A DNA stretch of 7,277 nt. It comes from Phycisphaerae bacterium (GTDB lineage: Bacteria > Planctomycetota > Phycisphaerae > UBA1845). The translations under genes were made by a program, and so were the position numbers. Below are positions 1 through 6,398 of the stretch, one piece after another. The notes under the pieces were generated by a model that saw nothing but the letters and a program-made list of their open reading frames with translations, was not told the DNA's origin and made no database searches. How positions within the stretch are numbered: position 1 is the stretch's first letter; every line of letters begins with the position of its first letter. Location of the stretch: NCBI GenBank assembly GCA_021604825.1, contig BQJS01000221.1, forward strand, positions 1 through 7,277, given 5' to 3'.

Positions 1-186
1 GCAAGTTCCTGGCGGAATCACGACACCGGGGCCGCCGAGACATTCTGCGAAGACACCCAAGTCATCCAAATCGACATCGCCATCATGGTCAAAGTCGAAC
101 GGACCGTTGCAGGCGGCTGGATCCTGACCGGGGTTGGCGACCGTCGGACAATTATCATCCGCGTCGCATACGCCGTCCGCATCACA
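1..186 (-). other. TSP3-like acidic segment and dockerin-like EF-hand (cut by window edge)
   Basis: From residue 1896 the chain reads C-D-A-D-G-V-C-D-A-D-D-N-C-P, a thrombospondin type 3-like Ca2+-binding pattern. It is followed at residues 1926-1937 by D-F-D-H-D-G-D-V-D-L-D-D. Positions 1, 3, 5, 9 and 12 of this loop are Asp and position 6 is Gly, as in an EF-hand of a dockerin type I repeat. A tail with G-G-P-G, P-P-G and a final Cys follows. In planctomycete secreted proteins such dockerin-like ends are common. A true dockerin needs a second loop, which would lie beyond the left edge. Confidence 0.7.
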
Positions 187-3100
187 GTCTTCAAACGTAC
201 CCGCACAGATACCGTTCGTGCAGGCGTCATTGGCCGTGCAGCTGTCGAGATCGTCGCAAGATCCACCCTCATTGGCGGGCGCGATTTCGCACAAACCATC
301 GCCTGGGTTACATACCCCAGTATTACAGGTATCGTCCAGATGCGAGCAATCAACCGGCACATTTTCGCAAACTGCGTTGCTGCACATATCAATGGTACAC
401 AGCTGTCCGTCGTCACAATCCGCGGCTTCATCACAACAACCGGGGATCGGATCGTTAACGCAATCGTTAAACCCGATAAGTAACCCGCTGTCGGTCACGT
501 AGGTCGCACCGTTGATGGTACCGTCGTTGGCATTGCCAGCCGAATCGAACGCGGTTCCGCCGGCAGTTTCGTTCATACCCCAACGACCGATAAGTCCCGG
601 AGCGCTTTCGATCTCAATATTCATCGTCGCTTGGATCGCGTTTTCGCTTCGGGCGTAATTCCAAACGCGAACCTCGTCCATCAAGCCCTCGAAGCGACCG
701 GAAGATGATCCGCTCGACGTTTGAGCCGTGCCCAACGAGAAATGCTGGATGCTGTCGAAACGTGGCGTACGATCGACCGTATTCGATCCGTCAAGGTTTC
801 CGTTGAGATACAGTCGCCACGTCGAGCCGTCATAGGTCGCTGCAACGTGATACCACACGTCCAGCGTATCGATTGGCGTCGAACCGCTTACTGGGAAGTT
901 GTTCGGCGCGGGATCAACCGACTCGAAGTCGGCCACCAATACGTCACTCGTTCCGTCAATACCCATGAAGTAGTTCGCGTCTCGGTTATCACCGTCCGCC
1001 TCACCACGTCCCTTGGCAACCAATGGAATAGCCACAACGCCTCCGCCGCCAGTACTGGCTGTCGCACCCGCACCGGTCGGCTTGATCCAAGCTTCCAGTG
1101 TGAACTGAGCCGCTCCCAGTTGCGGAGCTTGCCCCATCGAAACATCATCGCCCGCTCCGTCGAATTCCAAAGCAGACGTACTGGCCAGCACACAATCATC
1201 AGTGGTGCATGCATCGGCATCATCGCAGTCCAAACCGCTTGTGCAACAGTCTGCAATCTCTGTGCTTTCACACACGCCAACGCCAAAGTCAACAATGTTC
1301 GACGTTTCCCAACTGGCACCCGAGATCGTTCCAAATGCGCCGGTCGATGTCGAGTCGAAGGCGTAGTCACCTGTTCCTTCATTGAGTCCCCAGCGACCGA
1401 TCAATCCGTTGCTGGTGACGATTTGACGACCCATGCCATCTGCGATTTCCGCGGGGGTACGGGCATGATCCCATACGCGAACCTCATCGAGCGCACCTTC
1501 CAATCGACCGTCAGCCGAGCCCGATGAATTCAGCGCCGTTCCCAGCGCGAAGTGCTGGATGCTGATGAAGTTTGGCGGTTCGTTCGGACAGTTCGCGGCT
1601 GCATTGTCGTCGGCGCCGTCCAGATAGACCTCCCAACAGCTACCGTCATAAGTAACGGCCGCATGGTGCCAGTCCGTGTCAGCGATCGCAGTGTCGGCAA
1701 TCACCGGGTGATTCTGACCAGGCAATGTACCGGAAGAATGCTCTTCAAAGTCGGCGGCTAACATGCCGTTGGCCGCATGGATACCGAGGAAGTAGTTCAT
1801 GTCGCGGTTGTCGCCTTCTGCTTCACCACGTCCCTTGGTCACTAACGGAATGGCCACGTCACCTCCCGTCAGGCCGCCGTTGCCCGTGCTGACCGTGTCG
1901 CCCGCACCTGATTGGCGGAACCAGCATTCAACGGTAAACGTGGCCGTCGCCAGGTCGGTGGCAGGGCCCATGGTGACTTGATCATTGACGCCGTCGAACG
2001 TCAGCGCTGCCGAGTTACCCGGAATGCACTGATCGATCGTGCATGCAGTACCGTCGTCGCAATCGTCGTCGCTTGCGCAGCAATTCGGAATCGGCGTAAA
2101 CACGCATTGCTCGAGCTCACAAGTATCGGATGTACAGGGATCTGAATCGTCGCAATCGCCTGCATCGACACAGCAATTCGGGATCGGATCATTCGTACAG
2201 ATTCCAGTATCGCACACGTCATCCGTGCAATCGTCGGCGTCATCGCAATCGATGTCTTCGCTGCACGTGATTGGCAAATACTCGACCGTTAGCTTGGGAC
2301 GCTCAGACTGCGTTGTCCATTCGCTCGATCGGATGCCGACGCCACCAGAAGCCGTCGCGAGGAATACCCAACCCTTGTTGATGCTCGGGTCAGCCGACCA
2401 ACTCTGCAGACTGCTGGTCACGTCGAGGTCATGCGTCGCAATCGTCCCCGGCACCGTGCCCAAACTCGTGTTGTCGTACTCATCCGCCTGAACATCCGCT
2501 TCACCACCAAACGTGTTGAAGGTCACAGACTCGACCCAGTCGACGAGGACCTCGTGCAGATTCCCTGGGTCGCCAGCATCATGAATCGTAAACGTAAGCG
2601 TTGCCGACGTAATGGTCGCTCCATCAGGAATGAGACCACCATTCGTTTCAAACAACTGCTCGAATCGCAACAGACCAATGTTTGGGCCACCACTACTGCT
2701 CGTGTCAAAACGGAATTGGGTCGACTCGCTGGCATCCGTATTCGGAGTAGCCCCGCGTATTTCGGTGTCCACGGTGCCTTCATAAACGCCCGTTTCCTCC
2801 TGGAACATGACCATCACCGGAGTGATACATTGCCCGATATTGGGATCGCACACATCGTCGCCCGTACAACTGATTGGCGTTCCGCTGCACGCTCCTCCTC
2901 CACATACATCACCTTCCGTGCATCCATCGCCATCGTCGCACACATCGGTGTTGGGCGTATTCTCGCACTCGCCAGAATTGCAAACGTCATCGGTGCAAGG
3001 ATTGCTGTCGTCGCAGTCGAAACCATTGGTGCAAGCCAGCGGAATGAACGTCACTTCCAAGAGCGGTCGATCTGCCACCGTTGCGCCTTCAGCCGAATCA

Positions 3101-5871
3101 AACTGCCACGAGTTATCCTGCGCCGGTGGCAACCATGCCCAACCCAAGTTCGTCGCAGGATTCGCCAGCCATATCTCGATGCTCGTGCTGACATCCAAGG
3201 TGTGCGTTCCGACACCGCTGCTGCCGCTGGCGTCAACCGCAGAGGCGGCTTCGACGTCGTCGCTTTGAATACCACCACCCCAGATGTCCCAGGTATCGGT
3301 ATCATTCCACGCTTGCAGCATGCGGTGCAAGGTCGCACCAACTCCGGGACTGCTGTTGGAGACCTCGATCGTCAGGTCAGCCGACAGAATCGTCGCCCCG
3401 GGAGGAATTTGACCCGGACCTGTGCCATAGATGCTCTCAAAGCGCATCAGGATGTGGTTTTCTGAAACGAGATCGACGACCAACGTGTCCGAACCAGAGA
3501 AGTCGGTGGTTGTCGCGTCGTCGGCTAGGTAGGTATCGACGTTGCCACTGTAGCCAGAAGTTCCCTGTTGGAACGAAACCGTCACAGGCGTTCGGCAGAT
3601 TCCGGTGTCCGGATTGCAAACGTCACCCGGGTCGCAACTCACCGGCGTTCCTGCACAACTGCCACCCGTACAAGTATCAAACTCTGTGCAAAGATCACCG
3701 TCGTCACAAGCATCGGTGTTCGGTGTCGACTCGCAAACGCCATTGCTGCACGCGTCGTCGGTGCATGCATTGCCGTCATCGCAGAATCCGTTGGTGTTGA
3801 TGTATTCGCAAACGCCATTGGTATTGCACACATCATTCGTGCACGTGTTGGCATCGTCACATTCGAGATCGCTGGTGCATGCGGTGCTAAAACTCCATGT
3901 CGCACTCGTCGTTGTGCCGGATGCGTCGCTAACTTCGACAAACCACTCGAAAGTGTTGTTGACAGGCAGGCTTGGCCACACCACGCTGGCATTCGCGCCA
4001 TCTGCCACGGCTAGCTGCGTGCTCCCGATCTGCTGGAACTCGGTGGCGAACCCGCCACCGCTGAACGTCAGCGTGAATTCACTGTCGGCATCAGTTTCGT
4101 GCTGATCCAAGGTCGGCGAATAGGTTTTGACGTCAATCGAGTTGTTCTGCACGTCAAACTGCAAGTAGCGAAGCCACCCATCGCCTCCGTTCGCACGACC
4201 TTGATAGTCTGAAAGCAGCGTGTGAACCTCATTGCCATTGAACACGTCAGATCGCTGGGCTTCATCAGAAACGTGGCCGCACATCATCAAGAACAAATTG
4301 TCATTGGCTTTTAGGGCGTCATAAACAGCCTGGCCTTGCGCACTGAACGAGCCATTGGCATTGAGTAACCAATGGGCCGTCACCATCGCCTTACGATTGC
4401 TATGCGTTTGCAGCAAATTGTCCGCCCAAGTCAGGACGGCTGCATCCGGCGTGGTGTCGTATTCAAGGTGGAGAATGATGAAATCGATTCCACCCGCCGT
4501 AAACAACTGATAGCTGTTGTCATTGTTGCTGCCATGGTGTCCGCCGTAGTACGCTCGGCCGGCGAAGTGCGCTTCACCAAAATATTGATTGTAGAACGTG
4601 GTGGTTCCGTCGGGGTCTGCGATGGGCGATTGATCGTGATTGCCTACCGCGATCCCAAAGGGAATGCCGTCGGTCAGCAACGTGGTGACGGGGTCTTCAA
4701 TAATCGCAAAAGCATTGCTGGCCACCAACCATTCCGAATCATCTCCACCGTTATCACCGTTCTGAACGCAGTCACCAAGTTGTGTCACAAATGCCACGTT
4801 CAAAATATTTAGTTGATCGTGCGCCCATTGCGTTTGAGCGCTGAATGTCGCGGGGTCGCCATTCTGAGCACAGCCAGCTCCGCACGAATAGAACTGAGTA
4901 TCAGGAAGGGCCACCACCGTGAAATTCTCGCTGGTGACGCCATCCACCTGCCGCCCGAAAAACGCGACATCCATCGCGTCACCCTCGGGGTCGGTCACAT
5001 TCACTTCCAACGTAGGATTCGCCCCAATGCCTTCAGCACCATTGGCCGGCATAATTACAGTGGCTGCGTTTGGCGGAAGGTTAATGTTGAACGGTGCGCC
5101 GGCAACCCACGATGCGCCGTCGATGGTCCCGTCGTTCGCGCTGCCCGAGGAATCGGCGGCTGTCGTATCGACACCTTCGTTGAGTCCCCACCGTCCGACC
5201 AGCCCATTCGTGGAAACAATCTCGCTGTTGATCCCGCCAAGAACTTCAGACTGAGTCAGCGCCCGATCCCAGACGCGTACTTCATCGATAATCCCTTGAA
5301 AGCGCCCCGATGCGGTTCCGCCAGAGTTGAATGCGGTGCCTACGCCAAAATGTTGAATGCTATCGGCGCGCGGTTCGCGCCCCACATTGGCGCTGCCATC
5401 AACTTGACCATCCAGGTACAGGGTCCAATCCGTTCCATCGTAGGTCGCCGCGACGTGATACCACACGCCGTTGCTAATCGTTGTCGAACCAAAGACCGGA
5501 TGATTCAATCCCGGTTCTGGCCCGGTGCCTGCTTCTTCAAAGTCAGCCGCAATGACATCGTCCGAATCGCGGATGCCAACAAAGTAATTCATGTCGAGAT
5601 TAGAATTCTCCGCCTCGCCGCGCCCTTTGGTCACCAGCGGGATGCCAACAAATCCGCCATTACCGGTGTTGGCTGTCTGTCCGGTACCGGTGCGTTGGAA
5701 CCAGAACTCAACCGTAAACTCAGCCAACCCGAACTCAAGCGTCTGCGAGGCGTCACCAAAGGCGATTTCGTCATTCGTCCCGTCGAACGACAATGCGTTT
5801 TGTCCGAAGCTCGCCGTGCTACAAACCAGCAGCGCGCAGATTCCCATACCGATTGTTTTGATTGATCCCAT
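1..5871 (-). CDS. Giant secreted modular metallophosphoesterase (LamG / DNRLRE / Cys-rich / dockerin-like), 3' end beyond window
   Basis: One frame is open from an ATG at 5871 to the left edge: 1957 codons, with no in-frame TAA, TAG or TGA when every codon is read. The ATG is the only in-frame ATG after the upstream stop at 5938-5940. It has a purine-rich ribosome-binding site and opens a signal peptide. Domain order by residue: signal peptide 1-23; LamG 26-258; Ig/fn3-like linker about 262-312; calcineurin-like phosphoesterase about 316-590; beta-sandwich linker about 595-662; Cys block 665-759; DNRLRE/CBM96-like 763-944; Cys block 947-1015; DNRLRE-like 1019-1200; Cys block 1203-1281; LamG 1286-1522; Cys block 1534-1560; LamG 1564-1794; Cys block 1804-1896; TSP3-like and dockerin-like end from 1896. 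The phosphoesterase should hydrolyse a phosphomonoester or diester outside the cytoplasm; the substrate is unknown. LamG and DNRLRE modules usually bind glycans or act as structural beta-sandwiches. The C terminus is probably only tens of residues beyond the edge (inference). Coding is certain; the biological role is not. Confidence 0.95.
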   Translation of the reverse strand, partial: MGSIKTIGMGICALLVCSTASFGQNALSFDGTNDEIAFGDASQTLEFGLAEFTVEFWFQRTGTGQTANTGNGGFVGIPLVTKGRGEAENSNLDMNYFVGIRDSDDVIAADFEEAGTGPEPGLNHPVFGSTTISNGVWYHVAATYDGTDWTLYLDGQVDGSANVGREPRADSIQHFGVGTAFNSGGTASGRFQGIIDEVRVWDRALTQSEVLGGINSEIVSTNGLVGRWGLNEGVDTTAADSSGSANDGTIDGASWVAGAPFNINLPPNAATVIMPANGAEGIGANPTLEVNVTDPEGDAMDVAFFGRQVDGVTSENFTVVALPDTQFYSCGAGCAQNGDPATFSAQTQWAHDQLNILNVAFVTQLGDCVQNGDNGGDDSEWLVASNAFAIIEDPVTTLLTDGIPFGIAVGNHDQSPIADPDGTTTFYNQYFGEAHFAGRAYYGGHHGSNNDNSYQLFTAGGIDFIILHLEYDTTPDAAVLTWADNLLQTHSNRKAMVTAHWLLNANGSFSAQGQAVYDALKANDNLFLMMCGHVSDEAQRSDVFNGNEVHTLLSDYQGRANGGDGWLRYLQFDVQNNSIDVKTYSPTLDQHETDADSEFTLTFSGGGFATEFQQIGSTQLAVADGANASVVWPSLPVNNTFEWFVEVSDASGTTTSATWSFSTACTSDLECDDANTCTNDVCNTNGVCEYINTNGFCDDGNACTDDACSNGVCESTPNTDACDDGDLCTEFDTCTGGSCAGTPVSCDPGDVCNPDTGICRTPVTVSFQQGTSGYSGNVDTYLADDATTTDFSGSDTLVVDLVSENHILMRFESIYGTGPGQIPPGATILSADLTIEVSNSSPGVGATLHRMLQAWNDTDTWDIWGGGIQSDDVEAASAVDASGSSGVGTHTLDVSTSIEIWLANPATNLGWAWLPPAQDNSWQFDSAEGATVADRPLLEVTFIPLACTNGFDCDDSNPCTDDVCNSGECENTPNTDVCDDGDGCTEGDVCGGGACSGTPISCTGDDVCDPNIGQCITPVMVMFQEETGVYEGTVDTEIRGATPNTDASESTQFRFDTSSSGGPNIGLLRFEQLFETNGGLIPDGATITSATLTFTIHDAGDPGNLHEVLVDWVESVTFNTFGGEADVQADEYDNTSLGTVPGTIATHDLDVTSSLQSWSADPSINKGWVFLATASGGVGIRSSEWTTQSERPKLTVEYLPITCSEDIDCDDADDCTDDVCDTGICTNDPIPNCCVDAGDCDDSDPCTSDTCELEQCVFTPIPNCCASDDDCDDGTACTIDQCIPGNSAALTFDGVNDQVTMGPATDLATATFTVECWFRQSGAGDTVSTGNGGLTGGDVAIPLVTKGRGEAEGDNRDMNYFLGIHAANGMLAADFEEHSSGTLPGQNHPVIADTAIADTDWHHAAVTYDGSCWEVYLDGADDNAAANCPNEPPNFISIQHFALGTALNSSGSADGRLEGALDEVRVWDHARTPAEIADGMGRQIVTSNGLIGRWGLNEGTGDYAFDSTSTGAFGTISGASWETSNIVDFGVGVCESTEIADCCTSGLDCDDADACTTDDCVLASTSALEFDGAGDDVSMGQAPQLGAAQFTLEAWIKPTGAGATASTGGGGVVAIPLVAKGRGEADGDNRDANYFMGIDGTSDVLVADFESVDPAPNNFPVSGSTPIDTLDVWYHVAATYDGSTWRLYLNGNLDGSNTVDRTPRFDSIQHFSLGTAQTSSGSSSGRFEGLMDEVRVWNYARSENAIQATMNIEIESAPGLIGRWGMNETAGGTAFDSAGNANDGTINGATYVTDSGLLIGFNDCVNDPIPGCCDEAADCDDGQLCTIDMCSNAVCENVPVDCSHLDDTCNTGVCNPGDGLCEIAPANEGGSCDDLDSCTANDACTNGICAGTFEDCDADGVCDADDNCPTVANPGQDPAACNGPFDFDHDGDVDLDDLGVFAECLGGPGVVIPPGTC
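184..462 (-). repeat. Cys-rich CDDxxxCTxDxC block 5
   Basis: Residues 1804-1896. The block begins with a D-P-I-P-G-C-C motif, then C1813-x5-C1819-x5-C1825-x4-C1830. It continues with a longer tail of Cys pairs, including S-C-D-D-L-D-S-C-T and N-G-I-C-A-G-T-F-E-D-C. It leads from LamG copy 3 into the acidic C-terminal segment. Confidence 0.8.
490..1182 (-). repeat. LamG/concanavalin-like domain, copy 3
   Basis: Residues 1564-1794. The landmarks are A-L-E-F-D-G-A-G-D-D, L-V-A-K-G-R-G-E-A-D-G-D-N-R-D, V-W-Y-H-V-A-A-T-Y-D-G, L-Y-L-N-G, M-D-E-V-R-V-W-N and G-R-W-G-M-N-E-T, closing with G-A-T-Y. Around the K-G-R-G-E-A stretch it is closer to copy 2 than to copy 1, as both have G-D-N-R-D. That suggests copies 2 and 3 separated more recently. 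Confidence 0.85.
1192..1272 (-). repeat. Cys-rich CDDxxxCTxDxC block 4 (single unit)
   Basis: Residues 1534-1560, the shortest block: C1534, a C-C pair at 1542-1543, then C1549, C1555 and C1560. From the second Cys of the pair the spacing is C-x5-C-x5-C-x4-C, as in the other blocks. It is a minimal linker between LamG copies 2 and 3. Confidence 0.8.
1306..2016 (-). repeat. LamG/concanavalin-like domain, copy 2
   Basis: Residues 1286-1522. It has the same landmarks as copy 1: A-L-T-F-D-G-V-N-D, L-V-T-K-G-R-G-E-A-E-G-D-N, H-H-A-A-V-T-Y-D-G, L-D-E-V-R-V-W-D and G-R-W-G-L-N-E-G. Two cysteines, C1412 (after Y-D-G-S) and C1428 (in N-C-P-N-E), lie on neighbouring expected strands. They are absent from the equivalent positions of copies 1 and 3, so this copy may carry its own disulfide. 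Confidence 0.85.
2029..2265 (-). repeat. Cys-rich CDDxxxCTxDxC block 3 (three units)
   Basis: Residues 1203-1281 hold three full C-x5-C-x5-C-x4-C units in a row, the first starting at C1203. The second and third are each introduced by a P-I-P-N-C-C motif, whose second Cys is the first Cys of the next unit. This is the most regular of the five blocks and shows the repeat unit clearly. It joins the second DNRLRE-like domain to LamG copy 2. Confidence 0.8.
2272..2817 (-). repeat. DNRLRE/CBM96-like beta-sandwich domain, copy 2
   Basis: Residues 1019-1200, about the same length as copy 1. Matching landmarks are V-M-V-M-F-Q-E-E at the start, V-D-T-E-I-R, L-L-R-F-E-Q, I-P-D-G-A-T-I-T-S-A-T-L, H-D-L-D-V-T-S-S-L-Q-S-W and R-P-K-L-T-V-E-Y at the end. 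The middle is clearly diverged from copy 1: W-V-E-S-V-T-F replaces W-N-D-T-D-T-W. The duplication is therefore old, or selection differs between the copies. Confidence 0.75.
2827..3033 (-). repeat. Cys-rich CDDxxxCTxDxC block 2
   Basis: Residues 947-1015, starting C947-x5-C953-x5-C959-x4-C964. It is a slightly shorter version of block 1, with the same order: a C-D-D-S-N-P-C-T unit, a C-D-D-G-D-G-C-T unit, a Gly-rich C-G-G-G-A-C, then a D-D-V-C-D-P-N-I-G-Q-C end. Blocks 1 and 2 each precede a DNRLRE-like domain, so the pair (Cys block plus DNRLRE) looks like a duplicated two-part unit. Confidence 0.8.
3040..3585 (-). repeat. DNRLRE/CBM96-like beta-sandwich domain, copy 1
   Basis: Residues 763-944. 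The segment begins with V-T-V-S-F-Q-Q-G and carries the landmarks of DNRLRE-type domains: D-T-Y-L-A-D-D near the start, L-M-R-F-E-S after the first strands, I-P-P-G-A-T-I-L-S-A-D-L, a W-N-D-T-D-T-W motif, T-L-D-V-S-T-S-I-E-I-W-L, and a closing R-P-L-L-E-V-T-F. The family is linked to cell-surface and polysaccharide-binding proteins, and the related CBM96 binds alginate-type polymers in some members. Binding specificity here is unknown. Confidence 0.75.
3595..3879 (-). repeat. Cys-rich CDDxxxCTxDxC block 1
   Basis: Residues 665-759. The block opens with the spacing C-x5-C-x5-C-x4-C (C665, C671, C677, C682), with Asp-Asp after the second Cys. It continues with two shorter C-D-D-G-x-x-C-T units and ends with a C-x-P-G-D-V-C-x5-G-x-C segment. 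It joins the catalytic half of the protein to the first DNRLRE-like domain. Blocks of this kind are seen in planctomycete and myxobacterial surface proteins. The even, closely spaced cysteines suggest disulfides, and the Asp-rich loops could bind Ca2+ (inference). Confidence 0.8.
4102..4926 (-). other. Calcineurin-like metallophosphoesterase domain
   Basis: About residues 316-590. The metal-binding motifs of the superfamily occur in order: P-D-T-Q with D324, G-D-C-V-Q-N-G-D with D367, G-N-H-D with N411-H412-D413, A-H-W with H500, and C-G-H-V-S with H533. These are the expected ligands of a two-metal centre. Two positions differ from the textbook pattern: D-x-H is D-T-Q, and the terminal G-H-x-H is G-H-V-S. 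The preceding linker (about 262-312) has the P-x-D-P-E-G-D-A pattern of an Ig- or cadherin-like sandwich ending in F-F-G-R, an arrangement I associate with secreted phosphoesterases of this type. C330 and C334, next to the first motif, may form a local disulfide. Substrate cannot be predicted. Confidence 0.85.
5098..5796 (-). repeat. LamG/concanavalin-like domain, copy 1
   Basis: Residues 26-258 form a LamG-type jelly-roll of the bacterial LamG-like (Laminin_G_3) kind. It opens with A-L-S-F-D-G-T-N-D, has the conserved L-V-T-K-G-R-G-E-A-E stretch, then W-Y-H-V-A-A-T-Y-D-G with L-Y-L-D-G, then I-D-E-V-R-V-W-D, and closes with G-R-W-G-L-N-E-G and G-A-S-W. The same landmarks occur in the same order in two more copies in this protein. 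Unlike copies 2 and 3, this one sits directly before the catalytic part and is not flanked by Cys-rich blocks. Such domains typically bind carbohydrate or Ca2+, or serve as structural spacers. Confidence 0.85.
5803..5871 (-). other. Sec signal peptide of the giant protein
   Basis: Residues 1-23 have a short n-region with one Lys (K5), a hydrophobic core around residues 7-17 (I-G-M-G-I-C-A-L-L-V-C), and small residues before a likely cut near S21 or G23. The mature chain would begin about Q24-N25-A26, just ahead of the first LamG strand (A-L-S-F-D-G). C17 follows L-L-V rather than a small residue, so it is a poor lipobox, and I favour signal peptidase I. The exact cleavage site is uncertain. 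Confidence 0.8.
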
Positions 5872-6342
5872 GACTTTCTTCCCCTTCACCGGGTCCGACT
5901 TGGCACATTGCCAGAGAGACAGACCTTCTTGAGTGATTCAATGAACTGGCGATTCAGCTATAAGACTTGCACAGCGGCGACGACAGAACCATGCCAGCCC
6001 TCAAGGTCCAGCGTCTACAGCCACTTGCGATATCAGAGACCAATGCCAATGCTTTCGACTTCAGCACTCAATGGCCCGGAAGATATGAAAAAATGCGGAT
6101 ATGCACTGCCTTCCCCACCGCAACGACACTTCCCCCAGGTCGAAACATTGCTGCCTGCACGCGCGAGTCTGAATCGAGGACCCGGTGCAGTGGCTTCTTG
6201 GTTCGATGATAGTGATATCAACTAGCCCAAACAACCCATTACGGTACGGCTGTACGCCCGTCACGTAGCGTTCGATAATTTTGCGGCAAGATTGACCTGG
6301 GTGCATGGTTTAACCGGCGACAGTCGCACATCAAGTGACAAT
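5872..6342. other. Divergent intergenic region, no gene seen
   Basis: This is the left part of the 848-bp gap between the two divergent genes. Short open frames exist on both strands, but none has a good ribosome-binding site, a recognisable motif or the Asp/Gly-rich codon style of the two real genes. No strong terminator is expected here because both genes start at this gap. A short TGGCA-cat-TGCCA hairpin at 5910-5922 lies just upstream of the giant gene. The promoter of that gene should be in this stretch but is not obvious. Confidence 0.6.
5881..5886 (-). promoter_or_regulatory. Ribosome-binding site of the giant protein gene
   Basis: On the minus strand AAGGGG lies 9 bases before the ATG at 5871, inside a longer purine run (GAAGGGGAAGAAAG). 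It supports this ATG as the start. No clear sigma-70 promoter for this gene was found further upstream; the best -10-like candidate, TATAGC near 5957-5962, has no good -35. Confidence 0.6.
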
Positions 6343-6359
6343 ATGTGTCCCCCAATAGA

Positions 6360-6375
6360 CATCGCCATGGCGATG
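6360..6375. repeat. Perfect 16-bp palindrome
   Basis: CATCGCCATGGCGATG is its own reverse complement, with no spacer. Symmetry stops at both neighbouring bases. It could form a cruciform or hairpin, or serve as a dimeric protein-binding site. It lies in the middle of the ATGTGTCC-bounded cluster. Confidence 0.8.
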
Positions 6376-6378
6376 AAT

Positions 6379-6398
6379 GTCCCAATAAGTCCCAATAA
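6379..6398. repeat. Tandem duplication of GTCCCAATAA
   Basis: Two exact, adjacent copies of the 10-mer GTCCCAATAA (6379-6388 and 6389-6398). A related GTCCCCCAATA is found at 6347-6357, on the other side of the palindrome. Confidence 0.8.

Noticed and set aside
2431..3465. A 344-codon plus-strand open frame and similar ones at 721-1527 and 4372-4812
   Set aside because: They have the same cause. The coding strand avoids triplets whose complements are stops, so the opposite strand stays open. No domain, ribosome-binding site or signal peptide supports them.
184..3879. CRISPR-like or DNA-level tandem repeats in the Cys-rich blocks
   Set aside because: The repeats are at protein level, with irregular DNA spacing and many silent differences. 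They lie inside an open reading frame, so they are not a CRISPR array.
5815..5830. Possible lipobox at C17 of the giant protein
   Set aside because: The residue before the Cys is Val, not Gly, Ala or Ser, and a good signal peptidase I region follows a few residues later.
4813..5865. A 350-codon open frame on the plus strand, antisense to the start of the giant gene
   Set aside because: It is the mirror of the true minus-strand frame: its codons are the exact reverse complements of coding triplets. It is rich in Arg, Ile and Val with no recognisable motif, and the minus frame has clear domains and a signal peptide.
5910..5922. Possible sigma-54 promoter (TGGCAC...TTGCC)
   Set aside because: The GG and GC elements are only 6 bases apart, not the required 10. 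The sequence is better read as a short inverted repeat.
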